Shown: one piece after another, positions 55,884-64,000 of the stretch | Layout of the letters: every line of letters starts with the position of its first letter | Numbering within the stretch: position 1 is the first letter of the stretch | Assembly: GCF_900129795.1 (NCBI RefSeq) | Contig: NZ_FQWW01000003.1 | Span: 620,001 to 684,000, forward strand | Length of the DNA stretch: 64,000 nt | Origin: Flavobacterium sp. CF108 | Lineage (GTDB): Bacteria; Bacteroidota; Bacteroidia; Flavobacteriales; Flavobacteriaceae | Direction: 5' to 3' | Program-made: the position numbers and the translations under genes | Notes under the pieces: generated by a model | Databases searched by the model: none | Seen by the model: only the letters and a program-made list of their open reading frames with translations | Told to the model about the DNA's origin: nothing

Positions 55884-55977
55884 ACGTTTTCGGTTCGCAG
55901 ATTATTGAATGTTTTATGTCGTTCGTTTAAAAATTGTAGCTGTTTGTATAATATATTTTTTTTAACAATCCCTTAAG
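55884..55977 (+). promoter_or_regulatory. conserved element upstream of susC2 with LytTR-like repeats
   Basis: Aligns without gaps to the susC1 element: ACGTTTTCG, TTGAATGTTTTATGTC, GTTCGT at 55921, GTTTGT at 55942 (again 21 bp start-to-start), the eight-T block, and TTAACAATCCCTTAA. The distance from the first repeat to the start codon is 93 bases against 88 for susC1. Confidence 0.7.
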
Positions 55978-56013
55978 AATAATTTTACGTCATAACTAAC
56001 AAAATAAATAAAC

Positions 56014-59000
56014 ATGAAAAAAATTTTCTTAATCTTTATGATTGTTTTTACGGCGCAGGTTTCGCTTGCACAAGTAAAAAATGTTAAAGGTGTGATTACA
56101 GATTCTGATGGGATGCCGTTACCGGGTGCATCTGTTGCTGTACAAGGAGGTCAAAAAGGTGCTACTACCGATTTTGACGGATTGTACTCAATTGAGGTTC
56201 AAAAAGGACAAACATTAGTTTTTAGCTATGTTGGCCTAGAAACACAAAATATAGTTGTAGGCGATGCTGCTACAATTAATGTAAAAATGGGACAAGCAGC
56301 GTCAAATGCATTAAATGAAGTAGTTGTAACTTCATTAGGGCTTAAAAGATCAAAGAAGACTCTTACTTATGCAGCACAAGAGGTTAAAGGTGATGAAGTA
56401 ACAAGAGTAAAAGATGCCAACTTAATGAACAGTTTATCTGGAAAAGTTGCTGGTTTAATTGTTGGGAAAAGCTCAGCTGGAGCCGGTGGTGCAGTAAAAG
56501 TAACTATTCGTGGTAACTCATCTGCTACAAATAACCAGCCTTTATATGTTATTGATGGAATTCCATTATTGAACTCTAACTCTGCTCAGGCTAATCAGGT
56601 TTTTGGTGATACAGCTGGAGGAAATAGAGATGGTGGAGACGCAATCTCAATGATGAACCCTGATGACATTGAATCTATGACAGTTCTAAAAGGAGCTTCT
56701 GCAGCTGCTTTATATGGTTCTCAAGGAGCAAATGGTGTAATCTTAGTAACAACTAAAAAAGGAAAAGAAGGAAAAGTAACAGCCGCTTATAATGCAAGTG
56801 TTTTTGTAGATAATGTGGTTTCTTTACCAGAATTTCAAACTAATTATGGGGCAGCTCCATCATCTGATAAAACTTGGGGTGCTGCTAAGAAATCTCCTGA
56901 CCATGTAAAAGGTTTTTACAACACTGGTTTAACGATGATTAACTCTGTATCTGTAAATGGAGGATCTGATAAAATGACAACTAGCCTTACATATGCAAAC
57001 ACTAAAGTTGATGGAATAATCCCAACAAACGAGTTTAAGAAAAATAACATTGCACTTCGTCAAAGCGTTAAGTTATTTGATGATAAAGTAACTGTAGACG
57101 GTTCGATATCTTATGCAGAGCAAAAGATTATAAATAAACCAACAAATGGGTTGTATTTTAACCCATTGACTGGAGTTTATTTATTTCCAAGAGGAAATGA
57201 TTTTAATGATTACTACAAGAATTTTGAAGTATTCGATCCAGCAAGAAATTTAATGACTCAAAGATGGCCAGCTCAAACATCGGATATTATTCAAAATCCA
57301 GGATGGATCTTAAACAGAAATAGATCTATCGACAAAAATCAATCTTTAATTACTTCTGCAGCTCTTACCTATAAAGCAACTGACTGGTTAAGTATTAAAG
57401 CAAGAGGAGGTTATAATAAATTTTATAATACTTTTGATAAAAGAATGTATGCCGGAACTAATGAAACATTGGCTCCATCTACAGGTAGATATATTTACTC
57501 AGATAGTGAAAGTTCTCAATTGTATGGAGATTTAATAGCTACTATCAATACAAAATTCAATGAAGATTTCTCATTCAGTGCTAACATTGGTACAAGTATT
57601 ACAAAATCTACAATTAATGACGCATATATAAGTGATTCAGGTCAAAAAAATGGATTAATCAATGCGAACTGGTTTAATACAGGAAATTTTGTGTCTGCTG
57701 AAAGAAATGCACACACTATTGGAGGTAAAAAAGAAGTTCAGTCTCTTTTTGCAAGCGCAACTTTTGGCTATAAAGACATGATTTATCTTGATGTAACGGG
57801 AAGAAATGATTGGTCTTCAACTCTAGTAAATACAGATAACATAAGTTTCTTTTATCCTTCTGTAGGTTTGTCTGCAATTCTAAGCCAAATGGTAACATTA
57901 CCAGAAGCAATTAGTTATGCAAAAGTAAGAGGATCTTTTGCTCAGGTAGGTAATGATGTTAATGCTTTTTTAACTTCACCAGTAAATACGCTGGTTGGTG
58001 GTCAAGTTACACCGCCGCTGGTAGGTCCAAAACCTGGAACTTCTTTGAAACCAGAAATGCAAAATTCATATGAATTTGGAACAGAATGGAGATTTTTAAA
58101 TAACAGAATCGGATTTGATTTCACTTATTACAGAAACGTGACAAAAAATCAATTAATTACTGCTCCAGCTCCAATTCCAAATACTACAGGATATACGAAC
58201 TATGCATTTAATGCTGGTCGTATCGAAAATAAAGGTTTTGAAATTACACTTACAGGTAAAGCAATTGAAACAAACACATTTTCTTGGGATCTTGGATTAA
58301 ACTATGCTTCAAACAAAAATACAGTACTTGATTTAGGTACAGGAGCAAATGGTGATGTAAATACTGTTATTTTAACAAATGGAGATCCAAATAGCTACAG
58401 ATATGTTTTAAAAGTTGGAAAACCTTTTGGTGAAATTCAAGGAAAAAATATTTTAAGAAATGCTCAAGGTCAAATGGTACTTGATGGTGTTGGTGCTGCG
58501 GCTAAGATTCAAAAGACTGATTGGGTAGATTTTGGAAGCTCAAATCCTGATTTTATGCTAGGTTTTTCAAACTCATTCAAATACAAAAAGATATTCTTAA
58601 ATGTTCTTATCGATGGTCGATTTGGAGGTAATGTAATGAGCATGACTGAAGCAATGCTTGATTCTTATGGTGTTTCTAAAGCTTCTGGTGCTGCAAGAGA
58701 TGCTGGTGGAGTTAAAATAAATGCAGTAGATTCTAATGGAAATGCAGTTACTACAATGAGCGCTCAAGATTATTATAGTTCAGTTGGAGATAGAGCTGGT
58801 GCTACAGGAGAATATATGTACAAAGCGACAAATATTAAATTAGGTGAACTATCGTTAGGTTACACTTTTGATTTCAGCAAAACCTCAATTTTCAATGCAG
58901 TGAATGTTTCTCTTGTTGGTAAAAACTTATTTTTCTTCTACAAAGATGCTCCGTTTGATCCAAACGTAACATTAAGTTCTGGAGAAGGATTACAAGGTGT

Positions 59001-59061
59001 TGATATTTTTGGAATGCCTTCAACAAGAAGTATAGGTGTTAATTTAAATTTAACTTTCTAA
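56014..59061 (+). CDS. SusC-type TonB-dependent transporter 2
   Basis: 1,015 residues. Signal peptide about 1-20 (FTAQVSLAQ), regulatory-like domain [23 protein letters not shown], plug signature [33 protein letters not shown], and a barrel ending in NLNLTF. N-terminal sequence is close to SusC1, but the barrel differs throughout and has long Ser/Thr-rich loops, so it probably takes a different chain length or form of chito-oligomer. Partner SusD2 is encoded 156 bases downstream. The transcript is controlled from the element shared with susC1. Confidence 0.93.
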   Translation: MKKIFLIFMIVFTAQVSLAQVKNVKGVITDSDGMPLPGASVAVQGGQKGATTDFDGLYSIEVQKGQTLVFSYVGLETQNIVVGDAATINVKMGQAASNALNEVVVTSLGLKRSKKTLTYAAQEVKGDEVTRVKDANLMNSLSGKVAGLIVGKSSAGAGGAVKVTIRGNSSATNNQPLYVIDGIPLLNSNSAQANQVFGDTAGGNRDGGDAISMMNPDDIESMTVLKGASAAALYGSQGANGVILVTTKKGKEGKVTAAYNASVFVDNVVSLPEFQTNYGAAPSSDKTWGAAKKSPDHVKGFYNTGLTMINSVSVNGGSDKMTTSLTYANTKVDGIIPTNEFKKNNIALRQSVKLFDDKVTVDGSISYAEQKIINKPTNGLYFNPLTGVYLFPRGNDFNDYYKNFEVFDPARNLMTQRWPAQTSDIIQNPGWILNRNRSIDKNQSLITSAALTYKATDWLSIKARGGYNKFYNTFDKRMYAGTNETLAPSTGRYIYSDSESSQLYGDLIATINTKFNEDFSFSANIGTSITKSTINDAYISDSGQKNGLINANWFNTGNFVSAERNAHTIGGKKEVQSLFASATFGYKDMIYLDVTGRNDWSSTLVNTDNISFFYPSVGLSAILSQMVTLPEAISYAKVRGSFAQVGNDVNAFLTSPVNTLVGGQVTPPLVGPKPGTSLKPEMQNSYEFGTEWRFLNNRIGFDFTYYRNVTKNQLITAPAPIPNTTGYTNYAFNAGRIENKGFEITLTGKAIETNTFSWDLGLNYASNKNTVLDLGTGANGDVNTVILTNGDPNSYRYVLKVGKPFGEIQGKNILRNAQGQMVLDGVGAAAKIQKTDWVDFGSSNPDFMLGFSNSFKYKKIFLNVLIDGRFGGNVMSMTEAMLDSYGVSKASGAARDAGGVKINAVDSNGNAVTTMSAQDYYSSVGDRAGATGEYMYKATNIKLGELSLGYTFDFSKTSIFNAVNVSLVGKNLFFFYKDAPFDPNVTLSSGEGLQGVDIFGMPSTRSIGVNLNLTF

Positions 59062-59217
59062 CTTATAAAAAAAACACAAAACCTTTTGGTTGTTGTAAGA
59101 TGATGTTTGTTCTCAGAATGTTGAATGTAGAAAAGAAACGAACAATTAACCTTAAATAAGAATAGGGTAGCTTATAAGACAATAAAAATGTTTTTAAATA
59201 ACAATAAAAATTCACAG

Positions 59218-60795
59218 ATGAAAAATAAATTATTAATGTTTAGTGCAGTTTTAGCCCTTTCATTAGGCAGCTGTACAGGTGACTTTGAAGATATAAATAC
59301 CAATGAAACTGGTTTTACCAATGGTCAATTAGAACAAGATTTTAATCAGGTAAAAGCTCCTCTTAAAACTATGCAGAGAGGAATGTATATCTTGGTTGCA
59401 GATGATTGGCAGGGAGATATTCAGTTTAATTTAAATGCAGATATTTTTTCTGGATATATGGGAACCCCTCATGATTTTGAAGGGAATACAAATAATTCAA
59501 CATATGCTCTTTTAGATGGATGGAATGGTGCTGAATGGGTTCAGAAGTATCAAAGAGAGATGGTTAATGCTTATAATCTTGAAAAATTAACAAAAGAGAA
59601 ATACCCTCAGTTTTATGCTTGGTCTCTTATCTTAAAAGTTTATGCAATGCATAAAACAACAGATTATTATGGACCGATCGTTTATTCAGGTTTTGGAAAC
59701 GCTGACGGATCAACGCCTTATGATTCTCAAAAAGCAGTTTACGATCAATTTTTTGCTGAGTTAAAAACTGCAATTGATATCTTAACTCCAAAAGCGGCTG
59801 ATGCTTCTGCTACTTTTTTCGCAGCAGGAGATGCAACTGATGGAACGACAGCGGGCGGAAATATACAAAAATGGGTAAAATTTGCTAACTCTTTAAGACT
59901 ACGTTTGGCAATACGTATTTCTAATATCGATCCTGTAAAAGCAAAAGCCGAAGGTGAAGCAGCATTGGCAGGTTTAGGTGTTATTACTTCTAATGCTGAT
60001 AACATGGCTTATATTGCTGAGCACCCTGTTAAAACATATACAGGTCCATGGGCAGATATAAATGCAGGTGGGGCAATTGTATCTATAATGAATGGTTACA
60101 ATGATCCAAGAAGAGCAACTTTTTTCCATACAGCTACCGGAGGTGTTTATCAAGGTATTAGAATGGGAACTTTAGTTGATGCTAATTATAGAACTGCTAA
60201 AGCTGACTTGTTCTCAAAAGTTGGACCTATTGTAGAAAATAACTTGATTCCTTGGTTTAATGCGTCTGAGTCTCACTTTTTGAAAGCTGAAGCTGCATTA
60301 AAAGGATGGAATGTTGGAGGATCTGCTAAATCATTCTATGAGTCAGGAATTGCAGTTTCTTTTGCACAATTAGGCGCAGGTGATGCTTCTACTTATATTA
60401 GTGATAATACTTTATTACCAGCTAATTTTACTGATCCATTAAATGCAGCTAATAATATTGCAGCACAAAATTTAGTAACTGTACAATGGTCTGATGCAGC
60501 ATCTAATGAGGTAAAACTACAAAAAATCATTACACAAAAATGGATTGCTGGTTTTCCTGACGGTCAAGAAGCTTGGGCAGAAACAAGAAGAACTGGGTAT
60601 CCAAAATTATTCTTGCCAGTAAATAATTATTCTGGAGGAAAAATTCCTCTTGGAACATTTGTAAGAAGATTGAATTTCTATGTAAATGAGAAAACTTCTA
60701 ATCCAACTGGTTATGCACAAGGTGTTAGCCTTTTAGGAGGTCCTGATACTGGAGGAACAAGACTTTGGTGGGATACTGGAGTGAACAAATTCTAA
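59218..60795 (+). CDS. SusD-type glycan-binding lipoprotein 2
   Basis: 525 residues from the inner ATG (MKNKLLMFSAVLALSLGSCTG), whose lipobox LGSC is clear; the ORF is open 10 codons further but that adds only polar Asn/Lys residues. SusD-like group 2, with ILKVYAMHKTTDYYGPIVYSGFG, FANSLRLRLAIRISNIDP and EAWAETRRTGYPKLFLP. It is the surface lid of SusC2. Downstream of it an inverted repeat precedes the deaminase gene. Confidence 0.92.
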   Translation: MKNKLLMFSAVLALSLGSCTGDFEDINTNETGFTNGQLEQDFNQVKAPLKTMQRGMYILVADDWQGDIQFNLNADIFSGYMGTPHDFEGNTNNSTYALLDGWNGAEWVQKYQREMVNAYNLEKLTKEKYPQFYAWSLILKVYAMHKTTDYYGPIVYSGFGNADGSTPYDSQKAVYDQFFAELKTAIDILTPKAADASATFFAAGDATDGTTAGGNIQKWVKFANSLRLRLAIRISNIDPVKAKAEGEAALAGLGVITSNADNMAYIAEHPVKTYTGPWADINAGGAIVSIMNGYNDPRRATFFHTATGGVYQGIRMGTLVDANYRTAKADLFSKVGPIVENNLIPWFNASESHFLKAEAALKGWNVGGSAKSFYESGIAVSFAQLGAGDASTYISDNTLLPANFTDPLNAANNIAAQNLVTVQWSDAASNEVKLQKIITQKWIAGFPDGQEAWAETRRTGYPKLFLPVNNYSGGKIPLGTFVRRLNFYVNEKTSNPTGYAQGVSLLGGPDTGGTRLWWDTGVNKF

Positions 60796-60823
60796 AAAAA
60801 ATAAGATTTTAAGTTTGGTTAGT

Positions 60824-60859
60824 AAACGGTATAAGAAATGCAAATTGCTTATACCGTTT
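60824..60859. repeat. inverted repeat between susD2 and the deaminase gene
   Basis: Perfect 12-bp arms AAACGGTATAAG / CTTATACCGTTT with a 12-base loop. There is no T run after it, so it is better read as an mRNA processing or stabilising hairpin, or an operator, than a terminator. Confidence 0.75.
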
Positions 60860-60897
60860 CAAAAACCAAAATTGTACATACCAAAAAAAGAAAAAAA

Positions 60898-62838
60898 ATG
60901 AAAAGTGCTTTAGAAACAAAACCTGATATCAGCTATAAAAGCGCCGGAAAATTTGAAGAAACACGATTTGAAAAAATTCACAACGAAATCTTCAAAAGTT
61001 CTGCTGAAGCATCGGTAATTGTAGCGCAGGAAATCGCTCAGTTAATTAGATCTAAGCAGGAAAAAAATAAATCTTGCGTGCTTGGTTTGGCAACAGGATC
61101 TTCTCCTATAAAAGTATATGAGGAATTAGTTAGAATGCACAGAGAAGAAGGACTAAGCTTTAGCAATGTAATCACTTTTAACTTGGATGAATATTATCCA
61201 ATGAACAGAGAAAACAATCAGAGCTATCATTATTTCATGCACCAGCATCTTTTTAATCATATTGATATTAAACCTGAAAATGTTAATATTCCTGATGGTA
61301 CAGTTTCTATTGATGAATTAAATCAATATTGTATCGACTATGAAATGAATATTAAACAAGCTGGAGGTTTAGACTTTCAGTTATTAGGAATTGGGCGTAC
61401 AGGTCACGTTGGTTTCAACGAGCCGGGTTCACACATCAATTCCGGAACAAGAATTATTACACTGGATCACATTACAAGAGTAGATGCTTCATCTGACTTT
61501 AACGGAATCGACAACGTTCCAAAAAGAGCCATTACAATGGGAGTTTCTACCATTATGAGATCTAAAAGAATCGTATTAATGGCTTGGGGACAAAACAAAG
61601 CTGATATCATTAAGAGAACAATTCAAGGAGATATTAGTTCAGAAGTTCCTGCGACATTTTTGCAAAATCATTCAAATGCAACTTTCGTATTAGATCAGTC
61701 TGCAGCATCAGAGTTAACGCGTTTTAAAACGCCTTGGCTTGTTGGAGAATGTATTTGGACACAAGAATTAAAAAGCAAAGCGATTGTTTGGCTTTGCCAA
61801 AAAACAAACCAGTCTATATTAAAATTAACAGACCGTGATTACAACAACAACGGAATGTCTGATTTATTAGCACAAGAAGGTTCTGCTTACGATTTAAACA
61901 TCAATATGTTTAATGTATTGCAGCACACCATTACAGGATGGCCAGGTGGAAAACCAAATACAGATGATTCACATCGTCCGGAGAGAGCCAATCCAGCTAA
62001 AAAAAGAGTTATCCTTTTCAGTCCGCATCCAGATGATGACGTGATTTCGATGGGAGGAACATTTTCAAAATTGATTAAACAAGGTCACGATGTACACGTT
62101 GTATATCAAACCTCTGGAAATATTGCAGTTACAGATGACGAAGCATTAAAATTTGCTGAGGTTTGTAATGATTTCACTGGTGGAAATCTTCCAAAAGACA
62201 TCAACTTTAAATCTGTAATTGAATTTTTAAATAACAAATCAGAAAATCAAATCGATTCTCTGGAAGTTAGAAAACTAAAAGGATTAATTAGAAGAAGAGA
62301 ATCTTACGCAGCAACAAGATACATTGGTTTAAAAGATGAAAATACACACTTTTTAGACCTTCCTTTTTACGAAACAGGACAAGTTAAAAAGAATCCGTTA
62401 GGGCCAGAAGATATTGCTATTGTAAAAGATATTATTGCAAAAATAAAACCGCATCAAGTATTTGCCGCAGGAGATTTGGCAGATCCGCACGGAACGCACG
62501 AAGTTTGTCTGAATGCTATTTTTGCAGCAATGAAACAATTAAAACCAGAAAAATACATGGACGACTGCTGGCTATGGCTTTACAGAGGAGCTTGGCACGA
62601 GTGGGATATTCATGAAATAGATATGGCGGTACCGCTTTCTCCGTCAGAAGTTTTATTAAAACGTCATGCCATTTTATACCATCAGTCTCAAAAAGACAGG
62701 GTAATGTTTCAAGGAAACGATTCTCGAGAATTCTGGGTAAGAGCCGAAGATCGAAATAAAAATACAGCTGTACTGTATGATGAATTGGGACTGGCAGAAT
62801 ACGAAGCTATTGAAGCTTTTAAACGTTTTGATTATTAA
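60898..62838 (+). CDS. nagB: glucosamine-6-phosphate deaminase fused to a PIG-L/LmbE deacetylase domain
   Basis: 646 residues, two domains. Residues about 30-310 are the NagB fold that converts glucosamine-6-phosphate to fructose-6-phosphate and ammonia: GLATGSSPIKVYEELV, catalytic Asp97 in NLDEYYPM, LGIGRTGHVGFNEPG. In E. coli NagB the loop reads GNDGH with a functional Asp; here the position is Thr168, while His170 and Glu175 remain. Residues about 370-640 are a PIG-L/LmbE zinc deacetylase domain with SPHPDDDVISMGG and DPHGTHEVC. Fusions of this kind are usual in Bacteroidetes. No separate GlcNAc-6-P deacetylase (NagA) is in the window. The longer ATG upstream falls in the inverted repeat and was rejected. 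Confidence 0.88.
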   Translation: MKSALETKPDISYKSAGKFEETRFEKIHNEIFKSSAEASVIVAQEIAQLIRSKQEKNKSCVLGLATGSSPIKVYEELVRMHREEGLSFSNVITFNLDEYYPMNRENNQSYHYFMHQHLFNHIDIKPENVNIPDGTVSIDELNQYCIDYEMNIKQAGGLDFQLLGIGRTGHVGFNEPGSHINSGTRIITLDHITRVDASSDFNGIDNVPKRAITMGVSTIMRSKRIVLMAWGQNKADIIKRTIQGDISSEVPATFLQNHSNATFVLDQSAASELTRFKTPWLVGECIWTQELKSKAIVWLCQKTNQSILKLTDRDYNNNGMSDLLAQEGSAYDLNINMFNVLQHTITGWPGGKPNTDDSHRPERANPAKKRVILFSPHPDDDVISMGGTFSKLIKQGHDVHVVYQTSGNIAVTDDEALKFAEVCNDFTGGNLPKDINFKSVIEFLNNKSENQIDSLEVRKLKGLIRRRESYAATRYIGLKDENTHFLDLPFYETGQVKKNPLGPEDIAIVKDIIAKIKPHQVFAAGDLADPHGTHEVCLNAIFAAMKQLKPEKYMDDCWLWLYRGAWHEWDIHEIDMAVPLSPSEVLLKRHAILYHQSQKDRVMFQGNDSREFWVRAEDRNKNTAVLYDELGLAEYEAIEAFKRFDY

Positions 62839-62995
62839 AGTTGTTTTTTTTTAGATTCGGGTGAGAGCGAATCAAATTTCAAAATTCAGATGGACCTCAA
62901 AGCGATAAGTGAGGTAAGCAGAAGTCTTTCTGAGTTTTGTTTTTTTCTAATTTAAATGGATGTTTTAGAAAAGCATCTGACCAAAAAAATTAAAA

Positions 62996-64000
62996 ATGAA
63001 ATATTTATTTGTACTACTATTAGCGGGTGTAACAGCTGGTGCTCAAGTTAAAAAGGAGCAGTTGAACCTTATGCCCTGGCCTCAGAATGTTGTTGTAAAC
63101 GATGGAAATTTTACTTTAAGCAAAAACTTTAAAGTTAATATTTCCGGAAATCCAAATCCAAGAATTTTTGGTGGAGTAACTCGTTTTTTGCGCCGATTAG
63201 ATGGTAGAACAGGTATATTTTTCGAGCAGGGCTTTATTTCTAAACTAAACGAATTTCCAAACGCTGAATTACAGATCAATTGTGATAAAAACGGAAAAAT
63301 TGGTTTATACGAAGATGAAAGTTACAGCGTAGATATAAAATCAAACAAAATAATAATTAATGCAACGAGCGATTTAGGCGCTTTGCACGGATTAGAAACG
63401 TTGTTACAGCTGCTGCAAAATGACAACAAATCATTTTATTTTCCGGTATCTCAAATTTCAGATTTTCCAAGATTTACATGGAGAGGTTTAATGATTGATG
63501 CAGCAAGACATTTTCAGCCTGTAGATGTAATCAAAAGAAATATTGATGCATTGGCAGCGATGAAAATGAATGTTTTTCACTGGCATTTGGTTGATGATCA
63601 AGGCTGGAGAATTGAAACTAAAAAACATCCAAAATTAATCGAATTAGCTTCGGATGGATTGTATTACACACAAGAGGAAATTAGAAATATCGTAAAATAT
63701 GCTGATGAGCGCGGTGTTTTAATAGTTCCCGAAATAGATGTTCCGGGTCATGGATCTGCAATACTTACGGCTTATCCGGAAATAGGAAGTAAAGTGATCA
63801 CGCTGACAGGAGGAACTTCTGAAAAAAATATTCAAGGTACAGCAATTAGTACCTATGGAATTGAAAGAAATGCGGGTATTTTTTCACCAACATTAGATCC
63901 TTCAAATCCTAAAACGTATAAAATATTAAATGAACTTTTTGACGAGGTATGCCCATTATTTCCCGGAGCTTATTTTCATATTGGGGGAGATGAGAACGAA
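62996..64000 (+). CDS. GH20 beta-N-acetylhexosaminidase (3' end beyond window)
   Basis: 335 residues to the window edge. Signal peptide MKYLFVLLLAGVTAGAQ. GH20 N-terminal alpha/beta domain (about 22-155), then the catalytic barrel beginning with FTWRGLMIDAARHFQPVDVIKRNIDALAAMKMNVFHWHLVDDQGWRIE. The catalytic pair Asp332-Glu333 in HIGGDENE is at the very end of the window, so roughly the last 300 residues are missing. It releases GlcNAc from chito-oligosaccharides, most likely in the periplasm. It follows the deaminase gene by 157 bases containing small hairpins (GATTCG..CGAATC; CCTCA..TGAGG). Confidence 0.93.
   Translation, partial: MKYLFVLLLAGVTAGAQVKKEQLNLMPWPQNVVVNDGNFTLSKNFKVNISGNPNPRIFGGVTRFLRRLDGRTGIFFEQGFISKLNEFPNAELQINCDKNGKIGLYEDESYSVDIKSNKIIINATSDLGALHGLETLLQLLQNDNKSFYFPVSQISDFPRFTWRGLMIDAARHFQPVDVIKRNIDALAAMKMNVFHWHLVDDQGWRIETKKHPKLIELASDGLYYTQEEIRNIVKYADERGVLIVPEIDVPGHGSAILTAYPEIGSKVITLTGGTSEKNIQGTAISTYGIERNAGIFSPTLDPSNPKTYKILNELFDEVCPLFPGAYFHIGGDENE

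Larger units (their letters stand above)
46200..64000. other. chitin utilisation locus (ChiUL-type, right end beyond window)
   Basis: Gene order: MFS transporter, LytTR regulator, LytS-type kinase, SusC1, SusD1, GH18, SusC2, SusD2, deaminase fusion, GH20. This matches the known chitin locus of F. johnsoniae, where the next gene is a large secreted chitinase ChiA; it is predicted just past the right edge. The transporter and regulators are on the minus strand, all others on the plus strand. A shared upstream element marks three of the transcription units. Confidence 0.85.

Noticed and set aside
59100-59160. TGTTGAATG followed by AAACGAAC before susD2 as a fourth copy of the susC element
   Set aside because: The GTTCGT part is inverted and the spacing differs from the other three copies; probably chance.

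Overview
The window reads as chromosome of a Flavobacterium, most like the F. johnsoniae group. It is AT-rich. It has SusC/SusD pairs, Bacteroidetes-type promoters (a -7 box TAnnTTTG, in the best case with a TTG about 19 bases upstream), bacillithiol synthesis, an LptD/TamB outer-membrane assembly set, and a gene order from 46.2 kb to the right edge that matches the known chitin-utilisation locus of F. johnsoniae. No insertion sequence, prophage, CRISPR array, rRNA or tRNA was seen.

Region by region. 1-10 kb is mixed housekeeping, mostly on the minus strand: a CocE-type hydrolase, a VanX-like dipeptidase facing it across an 8-bp tandem repeat, a three-gene operon (AI-2E permease, THUMP-like methyltransferase, small secreted protein), an M43 metalloprotease, a SpoU methyltransferase, a DUF4159 protein, rsmE and tsaD. 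10-19 kb carries a giant TamB-like protein without a usable ATG, then pfkA, gapA, a BadF-type sugar kinase and two methylglyoxal synthase genes, the second with an altered phosphate-binding site. 19-27 kb is envelope and redox: RidA, LptD-like, an amidase with a SPOR-like end, an MlaD-family protein, a membrane Fe-S protein with its CCG-domain partner, and a conserved protein of unknown function. 27-46 kb holds bshA, a PrcB-like lipoprotein, lpxH, aroC, a dicarboxylate/amino-acid symporter, two tiny genes for double-glycine-leader peptides, a TPR hybrid histidine kinase, a DEAD-box helicase, hutG and hutI, glutaminyl cyclase, the SRP RNA and a transaldolase-like aldolase. Several gaps hold inverted-repeat elements and one contains a candidate structured RNA.

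46.2-64 kb is one functional unit for chitin: inner-membrane MFS sugar transporter, LytTR response regulator and LytS-type sensor kinase, SusC1/SusD1, a GH18 chitinase lipoprotein, SusC2/SusD2, a two-domain glucosamine-6-phosphate deaminase, and a GH20 hexosaminidase cut by the window edge. The logical flow is extracellular cleavage (GH18), uptake through SusCD, periplasmic trimming (GH20), import (MFS), phosphorylation (possibly the BadF-type kinase at 17 kb), then deacetylation and deamination to fructose-6-phosphate for PfkA.

The most interesting points are: (1) a long, gap-free conserved element upstream of both susC genes, with its core repeated upstream of the MFS gene, containing two GTTCGT-like repeats 21 bp apart, the geometry of a LytTR binding site; (2) the duplicated double-glycine-leader peptides at 34.2-34.6 kb; (3) the diverged second methylglyoxal synthase; (4) the deaminase/PIG-L fusion lacking the classical catalytic Asp; (5) a structured intergenic element at 28.05 kb with mutually exclusive pairings; and (6) a terminator whose loop contains the stop codons of two convergent genes.
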